From positions 2,702,501 through 2,766,500 of the forward strand of contig NC_092580.1 in NCBI RefSeq assembly GCF_037975245.1: a stretch of DNA of 64,000 nucleotides. Reading direction: 5' to 3'. Made by a program: the position numbers and the translations under genes. Origin of the DNA: Apostichopus japonicus (Eukaryota; Echinodermata; Holothuroidea; Aspidochirotida; Stichopodidae). Each line of letters opens with the position of its first letter. Within the stretch, counting starts at the first letter, position 1. The notes under the pieces are model-generated. The model saw nothing but the letters and a program-made list of their open reading frames with translations. It did no database searches and was not told the origin of the DNA. Positions 39,001-50,290 of the stretch are shown here, piece by piece.

Positions 39001-42000
39001 AGAAGAACGGTAGGTGTTACCCTAATTTATGAGTTGTCTGTGATCATAAAAGAGAGCCTGACGTAAAAGTTTAAAAATGCAGTAGATGACATGTAAATGC
39101 AAATTTTCTAACCATGGAAGTAGCCAAGAGTAGATATGCTGTAGATCAGCTGTCCTTGGGCAGTATTAATGCAGTGCATTTGGCGTACTGTAGATGAATG
39201 GGCTGTTACATTTATTGCTAAAATATAACCATGTTGTCCAGCACTGTAATTCTATGGGGAGTTTAGGAAAAATATATAGCCAGCCCTCACTTATATTGTT
39301 ATTTTTCCTCCAATGCAGATAGTTGCTCATAAATTGATACAATGTACAAAGTGAGAATATAACCAAAGGACATTCTGAAGGTGTCCCTTGAACAACGTCC
39401 AGAGTCTGTTGAAAACCTTGTTGAATACTTTGAAAGAAAAGTTAAGCCTCGAAGGCAGTTTCACTTTGCAATATGCTGATCCAGACTTTGATGGTGAAAA
39501 TGGTGAATCTGACAAATGCAAATACGATTGACCAGAGACAAGTGCATCATACCAATTGATGTACACTGAAATCGCTTATGATCAGTGCTATCAGAGTAGT
39601 ACACCCTCACTGCAATCTGTCAGTTCAGGCCATACTGAGACAAAGGTCTTGGACAGACGTTTTTGAGTTACCTAAAGTATGACTAGGGCTTGAACTAAAC
39701 AATATTATGTGCAAAACTAGCTTACAGGCTTGTACAGTTAGCCACTCTTTGCTAAATCAACTCTTTGCATAGAAAACTTGATTATTATAACCAGTGTAAT
39801 TTGAATTAATCCGTCTGGATTTACACAAACTCAGTTCTAAAATGTGTTTGCTTCAAGTTCGCTTTGGGTTGACCATGTGATAACTTCATCTGCTATTATG
39901 TCGAGAACCTCATGTAGATATGAACTGAACGCAACTTTCCCTTTGCATAATGCTTATATTAAGTTCCTTTTTAACATATCAAAAGCGATATTTTAGCTTA
40001 TACCCTTTTATTAAAAGAGTTTTGTTTGTCTTAATGTTAGGAGAGAAGGTTGTCTGAGTTCTCAAACGTTTCCTTTGTTTTAGTGGAAAAACACTTAACT
40101 TCTTCAGTAACAAGCCATTAATATATATCCTTGAGAGAAAGGACCCCCTTTCGTTTTCGTAGCATTGTAAAGAAATAGTTCGCTGAACCTTGATGTTTGG
40201 TTTGGATTCAGTTTTCCATTCTGATATTAAGCAACAACAAGAGCAGTTTATTTGAACCATCGTAAGTACAAACTGTGTCATAGACACATTTTTCTTTTTT
40301 TAATGTTTCCACCAACAAAATTATTTGGTACATTTTATGTATTTGATGGTTTCCATGTCCTTGTTAAAGTACATTGTCATTGGTTCAAAAGTTGGAAAAT
40401 AAAGTTGTGTTGTTAACGGAGCAATATCTAGTTGTCTTTGATTAAATTGGTCTACTAAAATCTGTTGATATAAGTCAAAAGTGTTGAGGTAAGCCGCAGC
40501 CTAGAATATGCTAAGTAGAGTCAAATTAAATATTCCAAGTTAACTCTAAAATTAATTGGTATTGGGGTGAACCTAAATTAGTCTTGTTAGTTTAAAGAGG
40601 AAAAGATGTGCTTTATCACCTCTAAACTTTTAGTAACCATAACTTGTCCAGCTTTTTCTCAAGAAAAAAAATTGATAAAGATTGAGTTTGACTTTGGTGA
40701 TATCTGTTGCCATTATAACTTATGAGCAAACCAGTACTGTCAAATCTTACTTGAGGTGTGTCTGGGTTAGTGGAGTGAACTTTAAACGTTAGTTAATTTG
40801 GCAGCGGGTTATCTCGACGTTTTCAAGTTATCTTGACATGTAGTGTTTGACAGTGCATGACTGACTGTATGATAATGTGTTGTTATTGTCCCCTTTGTTT
40901 GTTGACCTTTGTTAATCTTTTATAGGCGAATCAAATATCAGCACAAATATATATAATGAACTTAAGTATACTCTGTGTTAATCTGCACTTGGTATTAGGT
41001 AAGGTTTACCTTAGTGTATTCCGAGGGGGGAATCTTGTATAATTTCTTCCCCAATCACCATTCCCAATCACAAACTCTTTTGTGATTTGATGACGATTCA
41101 CATGATATGAACAGTACGGCCTTGCAGGGAGGTGTTAGAGATGTGATAGAGATAACTGTCACGAAAAACTTTCCAAACAGCTAAGAAAAATATGATTCCA
41201 TTTTTGTGATGTCACAGATTTACTATTCGTTCACACAAGACTGAATAATTGATCAAGTCAAATATGACATCTGCGAGGCAAATGTGGTTCAACTTTCTTC
41301 TTTTTTTAATTTATTTATTTATTACACCTCCCTGGGCATACACACTTCTCATAGTTATTGAAACCTACAATGTTGAATATATCTTACTCATCTAGTCTTT
41401 AGTTGACCCACTATCTTCCATCCATCCCCCAACCCCTATCCCTATGAAACTTTAGCCAGTTAGTCTGCAACTCCCTTTATCACAAAGATGTTAATGATAA
41501 GTTGACTGACGTTCATGTGAGTAATTCCCATCCATCATTGTACTGGAGATAGGCCCCAAGGTTTTGGTTGTTGCTTTTATGTACCGCAGTATATCTCTGA
41601 TATGGAATGAACATATAAAGCCAAACTTTCCGAGTGGGGAAAATAATTTACTGGGTGGGGCTTTGTTTACTGTAGTTGTCAAAATCATTTAATTGGGGGG
41701 GGGGGTATTTTCCCACCCAGTTAGTGTGTTATTTATACTCATTGGCGTAGGAAGGTACTTTTGAGTGTGGGGGGAGGGCTGAAGACTGATGGCCGACCTG
41801 GGGGAGGGGTCTAAGGAAGGGGGTGTCCCCCTCCCCCTTTGGATTTTTTTTTTGCATTTCCAGGTGGCCTCAGATGCAATTTGGTGCAATATAGCACACT
41901 TCAACACCCACTCCTTTTTGTAAACTTAATTTTGTATTTTCACCTGGCCATAGATGCAATTTGGTGCTCCAAATGAGTTTTGTTTTCTCATTTGGAAATG

Positions 42001-42753
42001 AAAAAGGGGTTTTCTGACTTGCGAAGCGCGGAATGATACTTCCGCCCCTCCACATTTTTCACTGGGGGGGCTGGCGCCCCCAGCCTCCCGGTTCCTACGC
42101 CCTTGTTTATACTTCACAGGAGACAATATCTCACTGATTGAATCCATTAACGCCAAGGAAAACGTAAGCCAATTTGGTGCACTGTCCGTCGTGCATTGTA
42201 AATTACCTATAGTTCCCACTAAAACCCCATCCCTAATACCCCATAACATATCCCCAACACCCCTTCACACACCCGTAACACCCCATAACGCATCCCTAAT
42301 AATACATCCATTATACAGCCCCTGCATGCATCAGAAGAAACGTGCGGCTATGAAAGTAACTTGAACATTACCTCTTGGCAAAACATCATACAGTTGTCGA
42401 GCATAGAGTGGTAGAACAATTTCCTTCCCATTTTTATCTGTAGCGAAGACCTTCTTCGGTCTAATGATGAAATGTAATGTGAGTGTCCTTCCTCTCCTTA
42501 CTACTTTGGTATCTCTCCTTTCGTCTAGTACTAACTCTTCTTTAAGTCTAACGAAGAAAGGAAGTTGCCGCTTGGACAATATCTCAGTTAATGGAGTATG
42601 GTAGACAGCGTTAAGTTCTTCCCCCGTTGGGACGAACTTTAAATCAACTTTCCTGACTTTCATCTGGCCATTAAGAAGTTTATCTCTATGCTGCAAGATT
42701 TCGCTGTAGTACTCCGGTTCCGTGGAGCGAGTAGTGTCCCTACGCCGCGACAT
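33060..42753 (-). CDS. CABIT / coiled-coil / SAM adaptor, GAREM-like (copy 3), nine exons, 570 aa
   Basis: Minus-strand exons: 42372-42753, 37864-38036, 36948-37085, 35926-36232, 34916-35120, 34400-34499, 33915-33962, 33748-33777, 33060-33389. The sum is 1713 nt with matching phases and GT/AG borders. Domain order equals copy 1: CABIT-type region in exons 1-4, coiled coil (exon 5), linker with YNSVQYPPVPAPRR (exon 6), second coiled coil (exons 7-9) and a SAM domain at about residues 507-567. It differs from copy 1 by one extra residue in exon 3, a duplicated TPSHDK hexapeptide in exon 6, changes at residues 25, 26 and 28, and loss of the YxxP motif before the SAM domain (YVKH instead of YVKP). 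The 5' flank differs from the other copies beyond 43151, so its promoter may differ. The signalling role is inferred from GAREM/THEMIS family members. Confidence 0.86.
37233..37572 (-). mobile_element. tRNA-derived SINE in intron 2 (unit 3)
   Basis: Essentially identical to the SINE in unit 2, at the orthologous position. The B-box region is at about 37299-37310 and the TATA tail at 37234-37252. Its absence in unit 1 and near-identity in units 2 and 3 mean that the block spread by duplication or conversion after insertion. Confidence 0.75.
38231..39527 (+). pseudogene. decayed fragments of an uncharacterised gene family, opposite strand in intron 1 (unit 3)
   Basis: Same series of plus-strand fragments as in unit 2, including RFEAKHNLFKRVVRN near 38413 and the LQYADPDFDGENGES stretch near 39468, with the same stops. 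It is nearly identical to the unit 2 copy, so it was duplicated with the unit after it had decayed. Confidence 0.58.
41740..42105. mobile_element. 366-bp hAT-type MITE, only in unit 3
   Basis: The ends are CATTGGCGTAGGAA and, inverted, CAAGGGCGTAGGAA. The flanks are a perfect 8-bp duplication TTTATACT (41732-41739 and 42106-42113), present once at the empty sites in units 1 and 2 (about 15222-15229 and 28344-28351). This identifies a hAT-type insertion after the triplication. It has no coding capacity. It shares a G/C-rich palindromic module with the element at 47879-49288. Confidence 0.9.
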
Positions 42754-43153
42754 TCTGTCGAATGGAAACCACACTTTGATGATAAATCAAGATATTTATC
42801 GACTGCAGTCCTTAAACGCACCCACATTTGTACATCTATATCACAATGTTAACTGTTGTCTCAATATTGGTGTATAGCGTATAGTTCCGTCTTATGGCAA
42901 GATTTCCCATTATGTTTCAGCGCGATACTCAAAACAGCCTTTATACATATATACATACACACAACACTCAATATATACGTGATTACAAACCGAATCAACA
43001 TGTTATGGCAACGTTTGCAAAATACATAACTCTATATACGTTCACGATATGATTACTACTGGGGAAACCTGTCTTTGGCATGTAATTATAATGGCATTGC
43101 ATATACACACAAAACTAAGGAAGTTTTTACCATTCACACACACATACATAGCC

Positions 43154-43157
<4 letters not shown>

Positions 43158-43202
<45 letters not shown>
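43158..43202. repeat. TA microsatellite
   Basis: About 45 bases of alternating T and A mark the point where homology to units 1 and 2 ends. Such AT repeats are frequent breakpoints in tandem duplications; that link is inference. Confidence 0.95.
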
Positions 43203-43206
<4 letters not shown>

Positions 43207-44750
43207 TTGCAGGTGCGTAGCGTTATAGGCGATTCATTGAACCGTAACACCCGAATGCAAAGGCAACGGGTTCCAACATTTTGATCGAACGAAACACTCT
43301 AATATGAACTGCCAGTCGTGTTTTCGCACGAATTGAAATGATTAGTCATATCCTTATGCCACAACCTGTCTTGTTTCACTTTACAACTGGCCTATCAAGG
43401 TGGGGGTATAGGGCGAGCAGAAAATCGGTTGCCAGTTTGGGGATCTTTGAAAAGAAATGTTTCTACTTTTTGCAAACGCTACTGTGACTCTGGAGGGACT
43501 TAGAAATTTCAACAATTTACCCTTAAAATTCGACTACTTTGTCACAAAATGTCAACTTTCGATATGATGATTACAACATCTTGACTTTTTTTAAAAATTT
43601 TTTAAACCGTCGTATATGTTTCTGTATGATTCGCGAAATGATTCTTTCAAACGCACTTTGTTCCTGGTTCGATGCTAATACCAGTGTTATATTGAACTTC
43701 TTGAACTTCTATATTTATGGGTTTAGATTCAACTTTTGAACAGGCCCTTGAAGCTCAAGCTATGCCACTCTTCCTATTGTTAATATTTCTTCACTTGTTG
43801 ACAATTTGTCGTCCAGTTGGGTATTTTTCTGAAACAGTAAAGGAGCACTTACGTCACTGATGCACAAACGTAATCAGTACAATACATGAACAGTTTGGTG
43901 GAACAACGCCCTCTATTTGATTGTCACTTCATATTGATTTGAACCCGTCTGGCTAGGTAACATATACCACAATTAGCAATGAAAGGTTAAAGCTCTACTA
44001 AAGGCACACATTTAATTTAATTTAATTGTTGTAGGCCGTTGAACAAACACTGCCATCTGGCACGAAATGACCCTTTAAGAATCCGAGGGTCATCAATTAA
44101 AGCGGCTGGATTTTTGCGTCTAACACAACTGAGACCATTAGTCAGCCAGTTCCTCAGATGCAATACGAACACGGAATAACGCCCTTAAATTATGCATTAC
44201 AAATTTGATGAGGACAAATCATGGGTATTTCGCGTCTTCCAATGGTGCTCTATGTGTGCGAAATCAAAATGTGTATTGGTTGAGTTATTAAGATGTATAA
44301 CACATTGAATTAACAACATTAATAACATCACGGCCTGTACTGAGAAGTCAATGTCATCATAAGATTAGCCTTAAATTAGCATTCCAGAGATGAAACTTAT
44401 ACTTGAAAGGTGACTATCATGAAACCGGAATCTCGATAGAAAAGTTACTAGCACTCAAATCGTTCTGTTCTGTTAGATCGGGGAGTTGTTATGGAACAAC
44501 TCTCTGGTTAGGCTGTCACTTATCAAAGACTAAAAGTCTTTCTTAAGGCACCTTATCGAGGAAATCACTAACATCGACTGACTGAAATTATTTGATTGGC
44601 ATAGTGTTCAGTCATCATCATGATTCCTGATGTTTCAATGTTAAAGGGGATAAAATAAACTACTGTTGGCTGAAAAATAAGAATTGGAGGCGAATTAAGA
44701 AGACGTGTTATAAATAATTGGTTTGTGAACCGGCAAGGAACCCACAAGGA
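43203..44750. other. gene-free intergenic stretch
   Basis: Only short chance frames are present. No family resemblance, no splice-bounded exon and no terminal-repeat element could be delimited. Confidence 0.5.
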
Positions 44751-44789
44751 GGTGCTTGCATATAGGTTCGGGAGTATAATGCCAGACTT

Positions 44790-45235
44790 TCACCTCTTTT
44801 AGCTTAAATCTAAACGGTCATGGTGGCTAACTTTTGACAGCCATCATACTCCAAGCCAGGAAATAAATAACAAACTAAGTGAGTGGAAAATTGCCCACCA
44901 GGTCAATTATTTTGGATGTGTTATGGGGTGTTAGGGATGGGGTTTTAAGTGGCAACTATAGATAACTTACAGGGCACGACGGACAGTGCACCAACTTGGC
45001 TTCAATAGATTCAATCTGAGACATTGTCTCCGGAGGAGGAGGGGGGGGGGGGAGAGAGGCCGGATCTGCGAAGTAAACAACACACTAACTGGGTGGGAAA
45101 TTGCACACCCAGTAAATTAGTTTGCAATGGTATTGGTTCCACCTCATCAACCGTTAAACTTGGGGGGGGGGGGGTTATGATGTAGCCTAAGAGCCATGAT
45201 ATACTCCAAGCCAGAGATCAAATGGTGGGAATAGG
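44790..45235. repeat. scrambled and inverted relics of the repeat unit
   Basis: 44925-45022 is the diverged reverse complement of the sequence just 3' of exon 1 in the units (compare 42119-42250): it contains GATGTGTTATGGGGTGTTAG and CACGACGGACAGTGCACCAA in inverted order. Two inverted copies of the nearby hairpin segment lie at 44865-44915 and 45075-45125. At 44800-44830 is a direct-orientation piece resembling the start of the unit (TCTAAACGGTCATG). The relics are more diverged than the units are from each other, so they record older rearrangements. Confidence 0.65.
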
Positions 45236-45537
45236 ACGTGTGTGTAGTCAATTGAAAACTTAAAAAGATGCTCAGAAGACCTTTAACGAAAGGTGACGAA
45301 TTCAAATACATAGTCCAACGAAGCAATTTATTATGGTGCGACACCTATACATTGGTTTTGACCATGCAAGTGTTACTTTCAAACGTTAACTATATGATCT
45401 TTCGTGTGTGAACTTGGAAGAGGAAGTATGGCAGTTTACACAGTTAAACGGCAAACGACGAGAGTATTGTTTGCATGGTGAGTGGTCTTCCTTCTCATAA
45501 CTTTGATAAGTGATTATTATTATTATTATTATAACAG

Positions 45538-46495
45538 GCAGGGAAGTTAGTGTCAGGGAGTATCAAGAGGCATAGGTGTTAGTGTCAGGGAGTATCAAGA
45601 GATATAGGTGTTAGTATCAGGGAGTATTAAGATGCATGGATGTTAGTATCACGGAGTATTACGAGGTATAGGTGTTAGTGTCAGGGAGTATCAAGAGGCA
45701 AGGAGGTGAGTATCAGGGAGTATTAAGAGGCATGGATGTTATAAGTGTCAGGGAGTATCAAGAGGTATAGGTGTTAGCATCAGGGAGTAATTAAGAGGCA
45801 TGGATGAAAGTGTCAGGGAGTATTACGAGGTATAGGTGTTAGTGTCAGGGAATATCAAGAGGTATATGTGTTAGCATCAGGGAGTAATTAAGAGGCATGG
45901 GTGTTAGTGTCAGATTAACAGGCATGGATGTTAGTATCAGGGAGTATTAAGAGGTATAGGAGTTAGTGTCAGGGAGTATAAAGAGATATAGGTGTTAGTA
46001 TCAGGGAGTATTAAGATGCATGGATGTTAGTATCACGGAGTATTACGAGGTATAGGTGTTAGTGTCAGGGAGTATCAAGAGGCAAGGAGGTGAGTATCAG
46101 GGAGTATTAAGAGGCATGGATGAAAGTATCAGGGAGTATTACGAGGTATAGGTGTTAGTGTCAGGGAGTATCAAGAGATATAGGTGTTAGTATCAGGGAG
46201 TATTAAGATGCATGGATGTTAGTATCACGGAGTATTACGAGGTATAGGTGTTAGTGTCAGGGAGTATCAAGAGGCAAGGAGGTGAGTATTAAGAGGCATG
46301 GATGTTATAAGTGTCAGGGAGTATCAAGAGGTATAGGTGTTAGCATCAGGGAGTAATTAAGAGGCATGGGTGTTAGTGTCAGATTAACAGGCATTGTTGT
46401 TAGTGTCATGGAGCATTAAGAGACATGGATGTTAATATCGGGGAGTATTAAGAGGCATGGATGTTAGTATGAGGGAGTATTAACAGGCATGATAT
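45538..46495 (+). repeat. 32-bp minisatellite with higher-order structure
   Basis: About 30 units of consensus near TTAGTGTCAGGGAGTATCAA followed by GAGGCATAGGTG, with variants such as GTATCACGGAGTATTACGAG. A block of several variants in fixed order starts at 45581, 45965 and 46157, spaced 384 and 192 bp, equal to 12 and 6 units. It is not coding; frames are broken throughout. Confidence 0.9.
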
Positions 46496-47870
46496 CATTA
46501 ATCTAACTCAACAAAAAATGTTAGACTAACAAAACTTTTGATAACTAGTATAAACAAAATCCGAAAACCGCAGACTTCTATCAGTCAATTGATAGTATAA
46601 AACGTCAGATCCGAATTGGCCCCTCAAATCACGATCCGGTCAGGGTCCGCACGGAATTGCATGTATGGCGACCAGGGACGTTGCTGCGGTCTTGTGATTG
46701 GGTGCAGGTGTAGAATCATTATATTCCTACTAGAATCATAATTTTCTATGTGGGTGGATTCGTAAGGAAGGGTGCCGTACCGCAAGTTCGAAATTTTCAG
46801 CAGCACTAACACGAGTGAGTTGTAAGCTCTTTGCTATACCGGGTACTTAGTAATATGCTAAGGTGCTAAGTCGAACGCCAATTGATCGTATTCAGACAAT
46901 TTTAAAGTTTGTACTATTTTCAACTTTATGATGGGTTGTACAAGTAGTAAGACACAAGATTTTGGTTGATTATAAGTTCCAATTTCGTCAAATCTTGTAA
47001 TAATGTAAGCCTAAAATTATAAATATTTTAAATATTAGAAATAGCCTAATATTATTAACTCAGAAATCAGAATCATCCTGTCAAGAGTGCGAGCAGCTTA
47101 AATTATTTTACGAGATGTTGCATATTCTCCAACTAATTGAAGATTAAAGCCAATCATTGGGGTGTCCCATCCACACCACTGCAGCGACGTCTCTGTATCG
47201 TTCCAAACATGATGTAATTCCATTGTTACTCGAATGTTACAATAGAGGTTTGTTAATCATAAACCAGGTGCGCAAAAACTAAAGCTCAAGGAAGTCGGAA
47301 AAGTGTTTTCAGACGTGTCGTGATATTAGTTTGGTTCATGCAGCCTATATGCCAGGCGTAACGTAACTTAAAAAAACAAAAATATTCATCACGTGGGTGT
47401 CGATGCATATAAGGAATTCACGGATGAATGACTTCCATATATCACAGGCCGATACTAACTGTGTTAACTTGAACTCGTTCCGTGCGAGACATACCACTTA
47501 CATATATACATGTTGCACTCTACGGTGATACACATGCTATTTATATCACAGTACTGTTTGAGGCGCTGGATGGTGCAACAGCATAGCACCAAAACCGGCT
47601 CTTACCATAGGTAAGTTTATACTCATTTCAGCAATTAAATACATATGCAATTTCACAGGCTGCTGTGTGGTACGTGTCACACATCGAAATCCATGTAGTT
47701 AATGTAAGTATGTTAATCGTTGTGTCTAAAGTTTTATTCCTTCACCTTTATCTAGAAATGGAATACAATGAAATAGATTTACTTTATTTCCATGTGAGAT
47801 AGTATTCGTTCGTGTGACAGGGTCAAAGCTGTGACGGATTTTAGCGGGCATCAAAGCCCATTATTACGAT
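46496..47870. other. gene-free intergenic stretch
   Basis: I see no exon of the local family, no RNA gene and no delimitable repeat. Short frames present have no recognisable content. Confidence 0.5.
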
Positions 47871-47878
47871 GACGACGG

Positions 47879-49288
47879 CAGTGGCGTCGCCAAGGGGGGC
47901 CAAGGGGGCACGTGCCCCCCTGGAAAACCTAGTGCCCCCGAGTGCCCCCCATCTGAGATTTGGGTTGGTAAAACAAAATATATATAGTTTGTTATATTCA
48001 ACTCCCATCATCTGAGTTGGTTTTTCATAAGGACAAAGAAGCACAGTAATTCGTATTTTCTTCAAATGAGCTGCGAAAAAAATGAAAAAGTTTATCCTTG
48101 ACCGTCGGGTATCGAAGTCGTAACCCGCGCCATCACAACAGGTGTCAATATTTACATTGAATGTGTCAGTGCTCACGTCATACCAGCGGCTATACACGTC
48201 CGCTTCGCAAGCTACATGACTCATCGTTCAAAACAATGAATTTCCCTGTTCTGGCTGTGCTGCAGCCGTGTTTTTATTTCCTAGGAAGTAGGACAAATAT
48301 TCAGAAAATCACTAGGTGCAGTCCAATCAAATTCCTGAAAAGTAGGCCACCCCTACTCTCCAGAGAGCACTATTTCTGGACCTTTCTCATGATTCTGACC
48401 TCAGAATATGAAAGAACGCGCTTTATTTTTTCTGGACCGATGAGTAATATCGTTGCTGTGAACCCTAACGTTGAGGGCCTTTGTGTGGGCCTTTGCGTGC
48501 CTTTGTCATATGGGTGAGAGTGTTTGTCTGCTGTCTGTGTGTGTCTTTTACCTCTCGTGAATTGTGTGCCTGTGAAATGCCGAAAATCCGGACCTGCTGT
48601 GAGAAGGGAGGGTACTGCAGTTTGTTGCCTTGGTCTGAGGTTGACAGGTTAGGAGCTGACGAAATGTGAGAATGTGAGGGTCCGCAGGCACCATGCATAC
48701 TTGCCTATATTTGTGGACCCATATATTAACCCTGTTGTGTAGGGGTGCAGAGGCCATTTGAGGTCAGATGCTTGTAGGAACAAATGGCAAATGTTCACAC
48801 CTGCGTACTGAGCCATACTCGATGTGTGATCCAACTTTGGATTGCATGGTGAGATCCCTGATAGGAGCCAATAACGATGCTGGAACCTGTTACATCTTAA
48901 TAGATAATGGGAGAAAACGAGAAGGACAAGAAAGGAGTCGGGGGTCATGCACACATTAATTCAACAAATGTAGGTTCTATTGATAGGGTTAGGCATAATA
49001 TCGACAGCATGTGGTTCATATCCTCTGCAAAATTCTGCGCGTTGTTAAAATCATTACCTCAAAAATAGCAATTTCCGGAGATATCTTCAGATCGAATTTA
49101 GCATCAAATGTGGCACCATTTTGCATCTAGCCCATCCTCCGTATGCGAAAATTTTCCAAAGGGGGAGGGGTACACCCCTCCCCTTAGACCCCTCCCCCAG
49201 GACAGCGATCCGTATCCACCTAAGTGCCCCCATCAAATGCTGGTGCCCCCCTGTGCCCCCCAGACTGAAAAGTCTGGTGACGCCACTG
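47879..49288. mobile_element. 1.4-kb non-autonomous hAT-like transposon with perfect 8-bp target duplication
   Basis: Terminal inverted repeats begin CAGTGGCGTC (left CAGTGGCGTCGCC, right inverted CAGTGGCGTCACC). Both sides carry GACGACGG (47871-47878 and 49289-49296). These are classical hAT features. The 1410-bp interior has no transposase; its longest frame (48161-48517, 118 codons) is not recognisable. Both ends are rich in GTGCCCCC runs, and the right part contains the same palindromic module as the element at 41740-42105. Confidence 0.92.
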
Positions 49289-49296
49289 GACGACGG

Positions 49297-50290
49297 TACG
49301 CTGTCGAAACTCGGTTACGGTTGTCGAGTCGCGATTCGATGAAAATAACTTTAAGTTCTGCAGAGGTATAACCTCACTGAACGGTGCAAACGACTATTTC
49401 TATGTTTAATAATGAATGAAAAAAATGAATGGAATGACTGGATGAATGAATGCAAAAATGACTTCAGGTGCCAATGAAACAAACCAACTTAGACAGGAAT
49501 CGTGGTACATAGAGTAAGACGTCTTCGTTCATAAATAAGGCCTATGTTACGGCTCGGAATTAAATTGAAGAAATTATAATCTAGTATAACAGATATTGAA
49601 GAGTCAGATCCAAATATTATTATAATGCATTATAATAGGTCCTCATCAGAGGGTTACTAATGATGTAATTAACTGAATGATGTAATTAACTTCGTATGAA
49701 TCCGCAGGTTAAAGGAAATCATTGAATTAATTAAATATGACGACAAATGGAATTCGTGAGGTTGTAACGGAATGGCAAAGTTAATACTGTAAAGTTATTT
49801 TTTTCTTCGAGATTGCAACTGAAGTATCCGAGTATGAATGTTAAATATAAGTATAGTGCAGGCTAAGAAACGATGGCCTGTCCTGAATGATGATATATAA
49901 ACCACTGCATGATTCAATTTACGAAACTCGCAAAGTTTCACGGCGACGGCGAATGTGCTGACGTCACTTACAATGCCACATATTAGATATATGCCATTGA
50001 TAAAGCAACCCCACAACGATACGGTGACATAGATTTTGTTATTAAGCCCTACACCGTCTAGGTCGAGCTTGTATAATAAACATTACCGCAACTACACCCC
50101 CCCCCCCCCCCCACTCCCCAAACCGAAAATATTGTGTAACGAACGAATCTGTCTGTTTTGGTACTGCTATAATTTAAGCAGTTATCTATTACAACTGTTT
50201 CTTGTTTATGTATCGATATCGCTTCTTAGCTGGGTTTTTGTTTCTAATTCTCATAATCCTATAGATATCGCATCATTACTATAGGGAACA
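49297..50290. other. gene-free stretch and putative 5' region of the plus-strand gene
   Basis: It contains a C homopolymer of about 17-18 bases near 50095-50112 and otherwise AT-rich sequence. It lies directly upstream of the first candidate coding exon, so a promoter may be here, but no specific element can be recognised. Confidence 0.45.

Larger units (their letters stand above)
30011..43151. repeat. tandem repeat unit 3 (13.1 kb, truncated at its right end)
   Basis: Third direct repeat. It carries an intact gene copy (33060-42753), about 3 kb of gene-free 3' flank (30011-33059), the SINE, and a 366-bp hAT element absent from the other units. Homology stops near 43151, just before a TA microsatellite, so about 620 bp of 5' flank present in units 1 and 2 is missing. 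A 52-bp local duplication at about 32579-32644 is private to this unit. Confidence 0.92.

Noticed and set aside
45538-46495. CRISPR-like array of regularly spaced repeats
   Set aside because: Units are contiguous with no unique spacers, and the DNA is eukaryotic; it is a minisatellite.
48161-48517. 118-codon plus-strand frame inside the 1.4-kb hAT-like element
   Set aside because: No transposase motif or other recognisable domain; an overlapping shadow exists on the other strand.
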